Shown here: positions 23,816 to 31,946 of the stretch, in pieces
Numbering within the stretch: position 1 is the stretch's first letter
Layout: each line of letters begins with the position of its first letter
Assembly: GCA_036986155.1 (NCBI GenBank)
Contig: BTRA01000017.1
Coordinates: 1 to 34,168 of the forward strand
Reading direction: 5' to 3'
DNA: 34,168 nucleotides
Source of the DNA: JACZXQ01 sp036986155
GTDB taxonomy: Bacteria > Gemmatimonadota > Gemmatimonadetes > Longimicrobiales > Gaopeijiaceae
Program-made: the position numbers and the translations under genes
Notes under the pieces: model-generated
Told to the model about the DNA's origin: nothing
What the model saw: the letters and a program-made list of their open reading frames with translations, nothing else
Database searches by the model: none

Positions 23816-24481
23816 ATGCGCGAACCCAGCCAACCCCTTAGGCGCCGTTGCCTGGCCATCTTGGCTACGCTCATCACACTAGCCGGCGCCGCCTGTGGCG
23901 AAGAGGGCCGCTCCGCCGATCTCGACCGCGCCGACGGTTGGCAGGGCGCCGTGCTCGAGAACCCGGTCCCGAAGGTCGACTTCACCCTCAGCGACACAGA
24001 GGGACGACCGTTTCACTTCGCTTCTGAGACGGAGGGATCACTTACACTGCTGTTCTTCGGGTACACGAACTGTCCCGATATCTGCCCCATACATCTTGCG
24101 AGCATCGCAGCGGTGATGCGCGACTTCCCGCACGAGCTACGCAGCAGAGTCAGGGTTGTCTTCGTGTCTACCGACCCCCAGCGTGACACGCCCGAGCGCC
24201 TGCGGACCTGGTTGGATGGATTCGACAAGTCGTTCGTGGGCCTCCTCGGCACGGTAGAGCAGGTCAACGCCATCGAGCAGTCGTTCGGGCTCACCCCTTC
24301 GTTCGTGGACCAGGCGCAGAACCCCGAGCGTTATCTGGTGGGCCACGCCGCCCAGGTCCTGGCCTTCACGACGGACAATCTTGCCCACATCGCGTATCCC
24401 TTCGGGACGCGGCAGTCCGATTGGGCCAAGGATCTTCCACGCCTCGTCCGAGGCGGCTTCGGCCCGAGAGAAGCACGTTGA
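23816..24481 (+). CDS. SCO1/SenC copper chaperone for cytochrome oxidase
   Basis: Membrane-tethered thioredoxin-fold protein that delivers copper to, or reduces, the CuA site of cytochrome c oxidase. The 221 residues start with a basic N-terminus and a hydrophobic stretch ending in a candidate lipidated cysteine (LAGAAC, C27). The copper site is C86 and C90 in YTNCPDICP, with the distal ligand H177 in YLVGHAAQ. STDPQRDTPERLR is also typical. The ATG at 23816 has AAGGGG four bases upstream and gives a proper signal, so I rejected an in-frame start at 23648 inside the UvrC-like gene. The stop overlaps the TTG of the CtaG gene (TTGA). Confidence 0.92.
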   Translation: MREPSQPLRRRCLAILATLITLAGAACGEEGRSADLDRADGWQGAVLENPVPKVDFTLSDTEGRPFHFASETEGSLTLLFFGYTNCPDICPIHLASIAAVMRDFPHELRSRVRVVFVSTDPQRDTPERLRTWLDGFDKSFVGLLGTVEQVNAIEQSFGLTPSFVDQAQNPERYLVGHAAQVLAFTTDNLAHIAYPFGTRQSDWAKDLPRLVRGGFGPREAR

Positions 24482-25305
24482 CGGAGGTACTCTGGTGGTG
24501 CGCGGCCCGCGGCGTCGAGTGGACATGGACCTGGCAGGCCTATCCAGGCGTGTGGCTGTTCGTGGCGGCGCTCGTAGTCGCCTTCGTCCGTCTGGAGCGC
24601 CGGGAAGTGGACGCACCGCTGCCGCACGCCTCTTCGCCGATGTGGCGCCGGACGGCATTCCTGGGCGGAGCGGCTGCCCTGTGGCTCGTCCTCGACTGGC
24701 CCATCGGAGCGCTCGGCGCCGGTTATCTGGCGAGCGTTCACATGATCCAGTTCCTCGTGCTCGCGTTGATCGCTCCGCCGCTTCTACTGCTGTCGATTCG
24801 GGAGGAGGACTACCGTGACCTCGCACGCCGTCTCCCAGAGGGACCCTTTCGTTCGGTGACCCACCCTCTCGTCACGCTGGCCACGTTCACGACCGTGTTG
24901 GCAGCCACCCACTGGCCGCCCGTGGTGGATACCCTCATGCCGACCCAGGCCGGAAACATGCTGCTGGATCTGACGTGGCTGGCGACCGGTCTGCTGTTTT
25001 GGTGGCCCGTCGTCGCACCGGTACCCGTGCGGCGGTCCTGGGGATACCCAATGAAAATGGGCTACTTGATCGCGGCCACGCTCGTGAACACCGGCACGTT
25101 CGCATACCTGACATTCACTGCCCTTCCCGTCTTCGCCACCTACGAGCTCGCTCCGCCATTCTCAGGCATCTCCACCCGGGACGACCAGACCCTCGCGGGA
25201 CTGCTCATGAAGATCGGCGGGGCTGCCATCCTGTGGACCGCAATCACGGTCCTGTTCGCGCGTTGGTACAGGGAGTCCGAACGAGGCGGATCCACGCCCG
25301 CTTGA
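24478..25305 (+). CDS. ctaG: CtaG-type (caa3) cytochrome c oxidase assembly protein
   Basis: Polytopic membrane protein of the CtaG_Bacillus (caa3_CtaG) family, needed for assembly of the cytochrome oxidase copper centres. About seven membrane helices are visible over 275 residues. Family features include WQAYPGVWLFVAAL, HMIQFLVLALIAPPLLLL, THPLVTLATFTTVLAATHWPP, LLDLTWLATGLLFWWPVV and a final STRDDQTLAGLLMKIGG block. The His residues in the third and fifth helices are conserved in the family. I take the TTG at 24478, which overlaps the SCO1 stop by TTGA; the longer frame from 24421 would lie in SCO1. Adjacency to SCO1 strongly supports the oxidase-assembly role. Confidence 0.88.
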   Translation: MTEVLWWCAARGVEWTWTWQAYPGVWLFVAALVVAFVRLERREVDAPLPHASSPMWRRTAFLGGAAALWLVLDWPIGALGAGYLASVHMIQFLVLALIAPPLLLLSIREEDYRDLARRLPEGPFRSVTHPLVTLATFTTVLAATHWPPVVDTLMPTQAGNMLLDLTWLATGLLFWWPVVAPVPVRRSWGYPMKMGYLIAATLVNTGTFAYLTFTALPVFATYELAPPFSGISTRDDQTLAGLLMKIGGAAILWTAITVLFARWYRESERGGSTPA

Positions 25306-25353
25306 GCGAGACCGGACGTTGCCTATGGCGTCGCGCCCGCCTAGCATGCCCCC

Positions 25354-25905
25354 ATGCTCTTTCCAGCGATCATTCAGACGCTCGGCGTGCTCACTCTTGT
25401 GGCGTTCGCCTTTTCCTTCGTGCTCATCGGGGCACTCATCATTCCCGCGGGACGGGAGAGGATCCGTTCGGCGTTCTCCGGCAACGAACGCCATCCCATC
25501 GGATGGGCGTTCGGCCTCGCGGTCATCGCCACGACGAGCAGTCTCTACCTATCCGAGATCGCCCACCTTCAACCGTGCATGCTTTGCTGGTACCAGCGCA
25601 TCGCTATGTACCCCCTCGTCCTGATCCTGGGTGTGGGTTTCGCCCGTGGTGACGCAGGCGTGTGGCGATATTCGCTGCCTCTATCGCTCATCGGCCTCGC
25701 GATTTCGAGCTATCACGTCATGCTCCAGATCCGTCCGAGCCTCGAGTTGGTGCCATGCACGTCGGGCGTCCCATGCTCGGCGCGGCTGGTCGCCGTGTTC
25801 GGGTTCGTCTCGATTCCGGTGATGGCGGGTTCAGCGTTCCTCTTGATCACCGCGCTGTTGTTCGCGGTCCGCACATCGAGTGGAGCGAACGGTCCCACCG
25901 CCTGA
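25354..25905 (+). CDS. DsbB/BdbC-type disulfide bond formation protein
   Basis: Inner-membrane quinone-linked thiol oxidase that reoxidises a DsbA-like partner. The 183 residues have an extra N-terminal membrane helix (about 5-30), then the four-helix DsbB core. The first redox pair C75/C78 is in QPCMLCWYQRI and the second pair C135/C141 in PCTSGVPCSARL, both on the external side. GFVSIPVMAGSAFL after the second pair is also typical. It lies 48 bases after CtaG in the same direction, so the three genes may share a transcript. No DsbA/BdbD gene is in the window. Confidence 0.9.
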   Translation: MLFPAIIQTLGVLTLVAFAFSFVLIGALIIPAGRERIRSAFSGNERHPIGWAFGLAVIATTSSLYLSEIAHLQPCMLCWYQRIAMYPLVLILGVGFARGDAGVWRYSLPLSLIGLAISSYHVMLQIRPSLELVPCTSGVPCSARLVAVFGFVSIPVMAGSAFLLITALLFAVRTSSGANGPTA

Positions 25906-25941
25906 GCCGCCGATGGCATCTTCATCGTCCGAAAAATCTCC

Positions 25942-26000
25942 TTGACGACGATCGAGGCTGTGTATTACTGTATTGGAGCACTGATACACTAGTACACTGA
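25942..26000 (+). promoter_or_regulatory. promoter and likely GntR (YtrA-type) operator
   Basis: TTGACG at 25942-25947 is a good -35. The best -10 candidates are TATTAC (25963-25968, 15-base spacer) or TACTGT (25966-25971, 18-base spacer). Overlapping them is the inverted repeat GTGTAT (25960-25965) / ATACAC (25984-25989), followed by further TACAC half-sites (ending 25996). This suits autoregulation by the GntR gene that begins at 26022. The patch is clearly more AT-rich than its surroundings. Confidence 0.5.
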
Positions 26001-26021
26001 CCACGGAGTCCTTTCAGCACG

Positions 26022-26483
26022 ATGTTCGACGCTCTAAACCCCCGCAGCCCGACCCCCCTCTACGAGCAGATCGCTGGCCGAATCCGGCTGGCCGTGGCCT
26101 CGGGCGAGTTGGTGGCAGGTGATGCGCTACCCTCCGTCCGCGGGCTCGCGACTGAGCTTCGTGTAAACCCCGCTACGGTGGTGAAAGCATACCGCGACCT
26201 GGAGATCGAGGGCTTCATCATCGTGCGGCACGGAGCGGGAACCTTCGTGAGCGAGCTTCCCGGCCGCTTGAAGGACGAGGAAAAGGCGACTCACGCGCGA
26301 CGCCTCGTTCGCGCATTGGTCTCGGACGCTGTCCGCCAGGGAATCAGCGCCCGGGAGCTCGCAGAAGCATTCAAGCACGAGGTAGGAAGCGAGATTGATG
26401 AGCAACACGATCGAGCTGAGCAAGGTCACGTACACGGCGGGGAAGTCGTTCCAGATCAGCGACCTGAACCTTCACGTACCTGA
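26022..26483 (+). CDS. YtrA-subfamily GntR transcriptional regulator
   Basis: DNA-binding repressor, 153 residues. The GntR winged helix is at about 10-78: PLYEQIAGRIRLAVASGEL, LPSVRGLATELRVNPATVVKAYRDLE (helix-turn-helix), and GAGTFVSE (wing). A short helical effector/dimer region follows (RRLVRALVSDAVRQGISARELAEAF), as in YtrA proteins that control adjacent ABC transporters. The last 28 residues (after about 125) are read from the start of the ATPase gene in another frame, giving an 86-base overlap; YtrA proteins usually stop about there, so this tail is probably not functional. The operator-like repeat at 25960-25989 suggests autoregulation. Confidence 0.9.
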   Translation: MFDALNPRSPTPLYEQIAGRIRLAVASGELVAGDALPSVRGLATELRVNPATVVKAYRDLEIEGFIIVRHGAGTFVSELPGRLKDEEKATHARRLVRALVSDAVRQGISARELAEAFKHEVGSEIDEQHDRAEQGHVHGGEVVPDQRPEPSRT

Positions 26484-27312
26484 AGGCGCGATCTACGGCT
26501 TTCTCGGGGCCAACGGCTCCGGCAAGACCACGACCATACGATTGATCATGGGCATGCTCCGTGCGGAGCGCGGCCACATCAGCGTCCTGGGCGAGAAGGT
26601 GCCGAACGATATGCCCTCCATTCTCGGGCGTACCGGTTATGTGCCCGAGCGTCCACACCTCTACCCCGGCCTCACGGTCGGAGAGACCCTCCGCTACCAC
26701 GCGTCTTTCTACAAGGACTGGGATAGCGAGTGGTCGTACGAGTTGGTCGAGGCCCTCCACCTCGACGCCCGCCGCACGGTCGGGCAGATGTCCAAGGGAG
26801 AGAAGGGCAAGCTTGTGATCCTTCTGGCGATCGCCCAGCGCCCGGAGCTGCTGATCCTGGACGAGCCCACCGACGGCCTCGATCCGGTGGTCCGGCGCGA
26901 TGTGCTCACGGCCGTGCTCGACTACGTGTCGCACACCAAAGCCACCGTGTTCATCTCCAGCCACCTGGTGCACGAGTTGGAACGTTTCTGCGACTGGGTA
27001 GGCGTGGTGGACGACGGCACGCTGGTGGCCGAGCTCCCGATGGAGGACTTCAAGAGCGGCATCAAGCGTCTGCGTGTGGAGAATCCGCCGGCCGAGACCG
27101 ACGACGCGCCGTTCACGGTGCTCAACCGGACTTTCATCGACCGGCGGAATCCGGTGGAGACGTGGGTGGTACGGGGGTGGCAGGATGCGATGACCCAGTA
27201 CTTCGAGCGCACGGGAGCGACCGTGTGCGATGTGATGGACCTGGACTTGGAAGAGGGATTCGTCGAGTTGCTGCGCTCGTCGCGTCCCAGTTCGAACGGA
27301 TACGGGGAGTGA
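26398..27312 (+). CDS. ABC transporter ATPase (YtrB-like)
   Basis: ATP-binding subunit of an ABC-2-type transporter, 304 residues. Walker A is GANGSGKT at 37-44, the Q-loop region reads GYVPERPHLYPGLTVGE, Walker B is LLILDEPTDGLD, and the H-loop is FISSHLVHELE. The signature reads QMSKGEKGK rather than LSGGQ, a variant common in YtrB-type subunits paired with GntR regulators. About 85 residues follow the H-loop as an accessory domain. I use the ATG at 26398, with a TTG just before it as an alternative. It lies inside the end of the GntR gene and is one base from the permease gene. Confidence 0.92.
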   Translation: MSNTIELSKVTYTAGKSFQISDLNLHVPEGAIYGFLGANGSGKTTTIRLIMGMLRAERGHISVLGEKVPNDMPSILGRTGYVPERPHLYPGLTVGETLRYHASFYKDWDSEWSYELVEALHLDARRTVGQMSKGEKGKLVILLAIAQRPELLILDEPTDGLDPVVRRDVLTAVLDYVSHTKATVFISSHLVHELERFCDWVGVVDDGTLVAELPMEDFKSGIKRLRVENPPAETDDAPFTVLNRTFIDRRNPVETWVVRGWQDAMTQYFERTGATVCDVMDLDLEEGFVELLRSSRPSSNGYGE

Positions 27313-27313
27313 G

Positions 27314-28003
27314 ATGATGTTTCAACAGATTCTTTTCACGCAATGGAAATCCTTCCGCCTTGGGCTGATTCCGTTCGCGGTAGCTGCGTTCGGGCTGCCG
27401 CTGCTCGCGGTGCAGGGGTTGGGGCCGGTTCCGGAAGGGTACGAAGGGGCGCGGGTTGGGCTGCAGTTCCTTTTCGATAGTTGGCAGTTTTGGCTGCCGT
27501 GGTTCCCAGCGCTGGCCGTTACGGTAGGTGCGACCGCGGCGCTCAACGCGTGGAGTTGGGACCACAAGACCGATCACATCTACGCGCTGTCGCTTCCGAT
27601 CTCCAGGCCGCGCTACGCGGCGTGGAAGATGGGGGCGGGGGCCCTGCTGGTTGTGGTGCCGGCGCTCGGACTGTGGCTCGGTGCGCTCGCCGCATCGGCC
27701 TCGATCGACGTTCCGGCGAGCGTCAACACCTACCCGACGGCGCTCGCAGTGCGTTTCTTCCTGGCCAGCCTGCTCGCCTACAGCGTGTTCTTCGCCCTGG
27801 CCGCGGGAACCATCCGGACGACGGTGATCGTGTTGAGCAGCTTCGCGGGCCTCATCATCCTCACTGCTGTCATGACGGATTATGCGAGCGCGGTGGTGCC
27901 CGGGTTCGCCTTCGATTTCAGCGGATGGTTCGTGGAGTCATTGGTCGAGTGGCCGGGGCCGTTCGAGGTGCTCAGCGGCAACTGGAGCTTGATCGATGTC
28001 TAG
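27314..28003 (+). CDS. ABC-2-type permease subunit
   Basis: Integral membrane partner of the preceding ATPase, 229 residues with about six hydrophobic helices (residues 14-35, 57-80, 110-130, 150-170, 175-195 and a weaker last one). WDHKTDHIYALSLPISRPRYAAWKM between the second and third helices is the cytosolic coupling segment seen in ABC-2 permeases (the LPISR pattern). GGGGAG precedes the ATG. Its stop overlaps the next start by eight bases. The substrate is unknown. Confidence 0.82.
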   Translation: MMFQQILFTQWKSFRLGLIPFAVAAFGLPLLAVQGLGPVPEGYEGARVGLQFLFDSWQFWLPWFPALAVTVGATAALNAWSWDHKTDHIYALSLPISRPRYAAWKMGAGALLVVVPALGLWLGALAASASIDVPASVNTYPTALAVRFFLASLLAYSVFFALAAGTIRTTVIVLSSFAGLIILTAVMTDYASAVVPGFAFDFSGWFVESLVEWPGPFEVLSGNWSLIDV

Positions 28004-29162
28004 GGTAGCCGCGCGTGTCGCCGTGGCGCTCGCGATGGCCGCCGGGGGCACGCCCGTCTCAGCCGGCGCGCAGCAGGCACCGCCGACCGAAGCGGACCTG
28101 GTGCGCCGCATCGACAGCCTCCTGGCCGCGGTGCCGGACACACGCGAATACGAGCGTCGAGAGGCGTTGGCGAAGGCCGCTCGACGAGAGGAGTGGGAAC
28201 GGAGGGTCGGAGTGAGCGACGCGACGCTGGACACGGTCCGTGTCGGGCCACTAACCGTGATCGCGCCTCCGGACCAGCTCGACGAGGCCGCGGACCTGTA
28301 CCGCCGCGCCTGGAGCAGGTACGCGGCATCGGTGACGGACTCCTCGGTGTTGCTCGGCGATATCGCGTTCGGTTTCCAGATCTCGAGCCGCGGGTTCGTG
28401 ATGCGCAATACGGACACCTGGCAGGCCATTCGGGTCAGGCCTTGGACCACGGACGTGGAGAGGCAGGTTCTTGCCGTGGGAGCGATCGCCGCGGTCCTGG
28501 GCCGTCGGATGCCTGAGGATCTCGGGAGTTGGGCGGGGGCTGTGCCCCTCCTGGGCGACCGTCCCGGCAAGCGTCCCACGTTTCGCTGGCCGGCGGTCTA
28601 CGAGAGGGCGTACCGTTACCTGGCCATCCAACCGGCTCGTTCGGCCTCGCTTTGTTTCGATGGAGACGTGGACCGGTGCGTGATGGCCCTGGGCTTGGAC
28701 GAGGACGCGAGTTGGGAAGACCTCTACACCATGGAGGAGATACGGGCGCTCGTCACTCACTTCGGTCCAGCCCGCTCTCAGGGGGAGCAACAAGAGCGGT
28801 GGTCGTGCCTCACGGAGGGGGACGATGCGGCCTGCATCACCGTGGTCCTCGATGTTGACCCGAGCGCATCCATCCCGCTACCGAGGCGGGTGCGGTCTTC
28901 GCTGCTGCGCTACGCGCTCGAGGCCGGTGGAGAGGGTGCGTTTTCGCGCCTGTTCTCAGGTGATGACACAACCATCTCCGAGCGTCTCGAGGACGCATCG
29001 GGTATGGGCGTTCACGAGTTGGTCGAGGCCTGGCGGTCTCGAGTCATCGCGTCCCGCCCCGATGTGATTGCGGGAATGCCCCTGTCGGTCGCCGTCGCCC
29101 TAGCATGGATCGGATTGATGTCCTTCCTCGGCCTCAGGAGCACACGATGGCGCATTGGATGA
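27996..29162 (+). CDS. exported, C-terminally anchored protein, pseudo-peptidase-like (paralogue 1)
   Basis: A 388-residue protein not assigned to a named family. It has a cleavable-type signal (residues 1-26, ending SAGAQQ), an external domain, and a single C-terminal membrane helix (about 362-380) with a basic end. The C-terminal part of the ectodomain (SLLRYALEAGGEGAFSRLF, then a short loop, then GMGVHELVEAWRSRV) resembles the helices that follow the zinc site in gluzincin (MA-clan) peptidases. The expected HExxH region instead reads LAVGAIAAVLGRRMPEDL. The next gene shares the same layout and C-terminal pattern, so the two are tandem paralogues. The start overlaps the permease stop by eight bases with GGAG upstream, placing it in the ABC operon. 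Confidence 0.75.
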   Translation: MSRVAARVAVALAMAAGGTPVSAGAQQAPPTEADLVRRIDSLLAAVPDTREYERREALAKAARREEWERRVGVSDATLDTVRVGPLTVIAPPDQLDEAADLYRRAWSRYAASVTDSSVLLGDIAFGFQISSRGFVMRNTDTWQAIRVRPWTTDVERQVLAVGAIAAVLGRRMPEDLGSWAGAVPLLGDRPGKRPTFRWPAVYERAYRYLAIQPARSASLCFDGDVDRCVMALGLDEDASWEDLYTMEEIRALVTHFGPARSQGEQQERWSCLTEGDDAACITVVLDVDPSASIPLPRRVRSSLLRYALEAGGEGAFSRLFSGDDTTISERLEDASGMGVHELVEAWRSRVIASRPDVIAGMPLSVAVALAWIGLMSFLGLRSTRWRIG

Positions 29163-30268
29163 AGCATTGGCCGGCGCTGGTCGCCGTGGGCTGGGGGCTG
29201 GTCGCCCTGTGGCTGTTGCCTCCCGACCCACCTCGACGGATCCAGGGCTACACGGCTCCGACACAGGCGCAGGCGCTCAGAGTGGAACTCATGGCAGAGG
29301 CTCGCCGGCTGAACAACGTGCTCAAGCGCACGCGTTGGTTGGACTCGTTGAGCGATGTACTTGCCAACTCGGAACCCGACGAGAGCGGAGCGATCCTCTC
29401 GTTCCCCGAAGGGCTCGATGTCGACGATGAAACGGTAATCACCCTCCGCACTCATGTGGCAGGAGAGATCGACCTGCTGGGAATCGAAAGCGCCGCGTAC
29501 TCCTTCGCCGCGGCGTGGCCCAACGCGCGCTCGGGCAATCACGAGGCCTTCAGCAAGTCCAGGGCAACGTTCAAGGAGTTCTTCGCCTTCGAGGCCGAGG
29601 ATCGTAAGGTTTGCCTCGCACTCTACCCGGCCAGATCCAACATCCTGGGACCGTGCGCGTACTACCTGATTCACGGCACACCCGGACCACGGATTGGGGC
29701 GTGGTTGAGTTCGGGCGGCGCGAAGTTCGGCACGTGGTATGCCGAGAGCAGGAATCCGTTTGCCGACCCAAGGCTTAGCTCTCTAGAGAAACTCTTCCAG
29801 AAAGTGGGGAATCGGGCACCTTTCGGAATTCGACAGATACGTCTCGCGGGGAACCAGACCCATGCCTGTCTGGCCGGTGACGAGGAGGCGTGCCGAAACT
29901 CCGTGCTCGATCCGGAGCGACCCAGGCAGGCGGCCTTCGGCACCGACGTCCCGGCCTTTGTTCACAGCGAGTTCTCCCAAGGGTCGTTCTACACCTTCGA
30001 GGAGAGCCTCTTCTACGACCTCGAACAGGAGTTCGGCCGCGAGGCCTTCGGCCACTTCTGGACCTCCGACCAGGACGTGGAGACCGCCTTCAAGGCGGCG
30101 TTCGGCCTGCCGATCGGCAAGTGGGTCATGGGCTGGGCGCAGGACCGCCTCGGAGTCTATCGCATGGGGCCGATGCCGAGCCTGGAAGCCATCCTCATAT
30201 CGCTCGGCGTGATCAGCTTCTTCCTGACGATCGCAATCGCGATGGGCGTACGCCGGAGAGTGGCCTAG
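29147..30268 (+). CDS. membrane-anchored ectodomain protein, pseudo-peptidase-like (paralogue 2)
   Basis: A 374-residue protein with an N-terminal membrane helix (about 8-22), a large external domain, and a C-terminal membrane helix (about 346-367, ending GVRRRVA). Shared with the preceding gene are a Cys pair in CLAGDEEAC (CLTEGDDAAC there) and a downstream helix set: ESLFYDLEQEFGREAFGHF, then DVETAFKAAFGLPIGKWVMGW. These resemble the post-catalytic helices of MA-clan peptidases, but no HExxH is found. AGGAG lies six bases before the ATG at 29147. It overlaps paralogue 1 by 16 bases and is convergent with pckA. Its role is likely with the ABC transporter; the mechanism is unknown. Confidence 0.75.
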   Translation: MAHWMKHWPALVAVGWGLVALWLLPPDPPRRIQGYTAPTQAQALRVELMAEARRLNNVLKRTRWLDSLSDVLANSEPDESGAILSFPEGLDVDDETVITLRTHVAGEIDLLGIESAAYSFAAAWPNARSGNHEAFSKSRATFKEFFAFEAEDRKVCLALYPARSNILGPCAYYLIHGTPGPRIGAWLSSGGAKFGTWYAESRNPFADPRLSSLEKLFQKVGNRAPFGIRQIRLAGNQTHACLAGDEEACRNSVLDPERPRQAAFGTDVPAFVHSEFSQGSFYTFEESLFYDLEQEFGREAFGHFWTSDQDVETAFKAAFGLPIGKWVMGWAQDRLGVYRMGPMPSLEAILISLGVISFFLTIAIAMGVRRRVA

Positions 30269-30287
30269 GGGTCCTTTCCCCGCCGTA

Positions 30288-31907
30288 CTACCTCGGCCCC
30301 GCCTCTTTCACTGGCCCGGGCACCTGCTCCTCGAACTGCTTGAAGTTCGCGCGGAACATGCTGGCAAGTTGGCCGGCGGCCTCGTCGTAGGCCGTCCCAT
30401 CCGCCCACGTCTGCCTCGGGTGCAGCACCTCGGTCGGCACGCCGGCTATCTCTGCCGGCACCTCCAGCCCGAAGATCGGGTCGGTCTCGGTGGGCGTGTC
30501 TGCGAGCTCTCCTGCCAGCGCGGCACTGACCATCATACGGGTATGGCTAAGCTCCATGCGCTCGCCCACCCCGTAGCCGCCGCCCGTCCAGCCGGTGTTC
30601 ACCAGCCACACGTCGGCCCCGTGGTTCCTCAGGCATTCGCCCAGCATCTCGGCGTACACGCCTGGATGTCTCGGCAGAAACGGCGCACCGAAGCACGCGC
30701 TGAACGTAGCCTTGGGCTCGGTGATCCCACGCTCGGTTCCGGCCACCTTGGCCGTGTAGCCTGACAGGAAGTGGTACATGGCCTGCTCGGGCGTCAGCTT
30801 GGATATCGGAGGAAGCACGCCGAACGCGTCGGCGGTCAGGAACACCACGTTCTGGGGATGGCCCGCCCGGCCCGGAATCACGGCGTTCGGGATGTAGTCG
30901 ATGGGGTACGATGCCCTCGTGTTCTCCGTGTTCGACCCGTCGTTGAAGTCGATCTCCCGCGAGTCGTCGTCCAGGATCACGTTCTCCAGAATCGTCCCGA
31001 ACATCTGCGTGGCCTGGTAGATCTCGGGCTCCCCGGTCTGGGACAGGCGGATCGTCTTCGCGTAGCAACCACCCTCGAAGTTGAACACGCCGTCGGGTCC
31101 CCAGCCGTGCTCGTCGTCGCCGATGAGTCCCCGCTCCGGATCGGCCGAGAGCGTGGTTTTCCCCGTTCCAGAGAGACCAAAGAACAGAGCTACATCGCCA
31201 TCGGGCCCCACATTGGCCGAGCAATGCATGGGCAGCACACCCTGGTCGGGAAGCATGAAGTTCAGCACCGAAAAGATCGATTTCTTGATCTCGCCGGCAT
31301 AGTTACTGCCCGCCACCACCACCTGGCGTTCGGCGAAACTCACGGCAATCGCGGTGCCGGAATTCGTGCCATGCCTTTCCGGATCTGCGGTGAACCCCGG
31401 CGCGTGCAGCACGGTGAAATCCGGCTCGAAGCCGTCCAACTCCTCTGGCGACAGCCGTAGGAACATGTTGTAGGCGAACAAGTTGTGCCACGCGTTGTGG
31501 GTGATCACTCGCACAGACGCTCCGTGCTCCGGATGTGACCCCGCCCGAGCATCCCGCACGAACAGATCGCGGCGGCCCAGGAACTCGAGCACGTCGTCTC
31601 TGAGCGCCCTGAAGTGCTCCTCGCTGAGAGGAACGTTGACCTCGCCCCAATCGACCGAAGACTCGGAGGCCGCATCCCGCACGGTGTACTTGTCGTTTGG
31701 CGAGCGCCCGGTGTGTGGAGCCGTGACAGTAGTGAATGCACCCATATGGGCGATGCGACCTTCTCCCCGCTCGAGCGCCTTCTCGTAGAGCCGCGCCGGA
31801 GAGAGGTTCCAGTGAACCGCTCCGGTGGGTTTCAGTCCGTGAGACTCGAGCCCCACTTTGCTCTTCCCGCCGATCACCGATGGACTGTCACTTACCTGTG
31901 TCGCCAT
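30288..31907 (-). CDS. pckA: phosphoenolpyruvate carboxykinase (ATP)
   Basis: Converts oxaloacetate and ATP to PEP, CO2 and ADP, the entry to gluconeogenesis. The 539 residues match the family length. Motifs in order: HTGRSPNDKY (substrate binding), HNLFAYNMFLR, GSNYAGEIKKSIFSV, the P-loop GLSGTGKTTLSADP, the metal-binding kinase-2 segment FNFEGGCYAKTI, and ENTRASYPIDYIPNA. The P-loop Lys and Thr and the metal-binding residues are intact. I chose the ATG at 31907; a TTG at 31925 with GGAGGG nine bases upstream is also possible and would add six residues. It follows maeB by 39 bases and is probably co-transcribed with it. Confidence 0.97.
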   Translation of the reverse strand: MATQVSDSPSVIGGKSKVGLESHGLKPTGAVHWNLSPARLYEKALERGEGRIAHMGAFTTVTAPHTGRSPNDKYTVRDAASESSVDWGEVNVPLSEEHFRALRDDVLEFLGRRDLFVRDARAGSHPEHGASVRVITHNAWHNLFAYNMFLRLSPEELDGFEPDFTVLHAPGFTADPERHGTNSGTAIAVSFAERQVVVAGSNYAGEIKKSIFSVLNFMLPDQGVLPMHCSANVGPDGDVALFFGLSGTGKTTLSADPERGLIGDDEHGWGPDGVFNFEGGCYAKTIRLSQTGEPEIYQATQMFGTILENVILDDDSREIDFNDGSNTENTRASYPIDYIPNAVIPGRAGHPQNVVFLTADAFGVLPPISKLTPEQAMYHFLSGYTAKVAGTERGITEPKATFSACFGAPFLPRHPGVYAEMLGECLRNHGADVWLVNTGWTGGGYGVGERMELSHTRMMVSAALAGELADTPTETDPIFGLEVPAEIAGVPTEVLHPRQTWADGTAYDEAAGQLASMFRANFKQFEEQVPGPVKEAGPR

Positions 31908-31946
31908 ATCCTTCAGGTCCTCCAAGTATTCGCTCCCTCCTCAACA

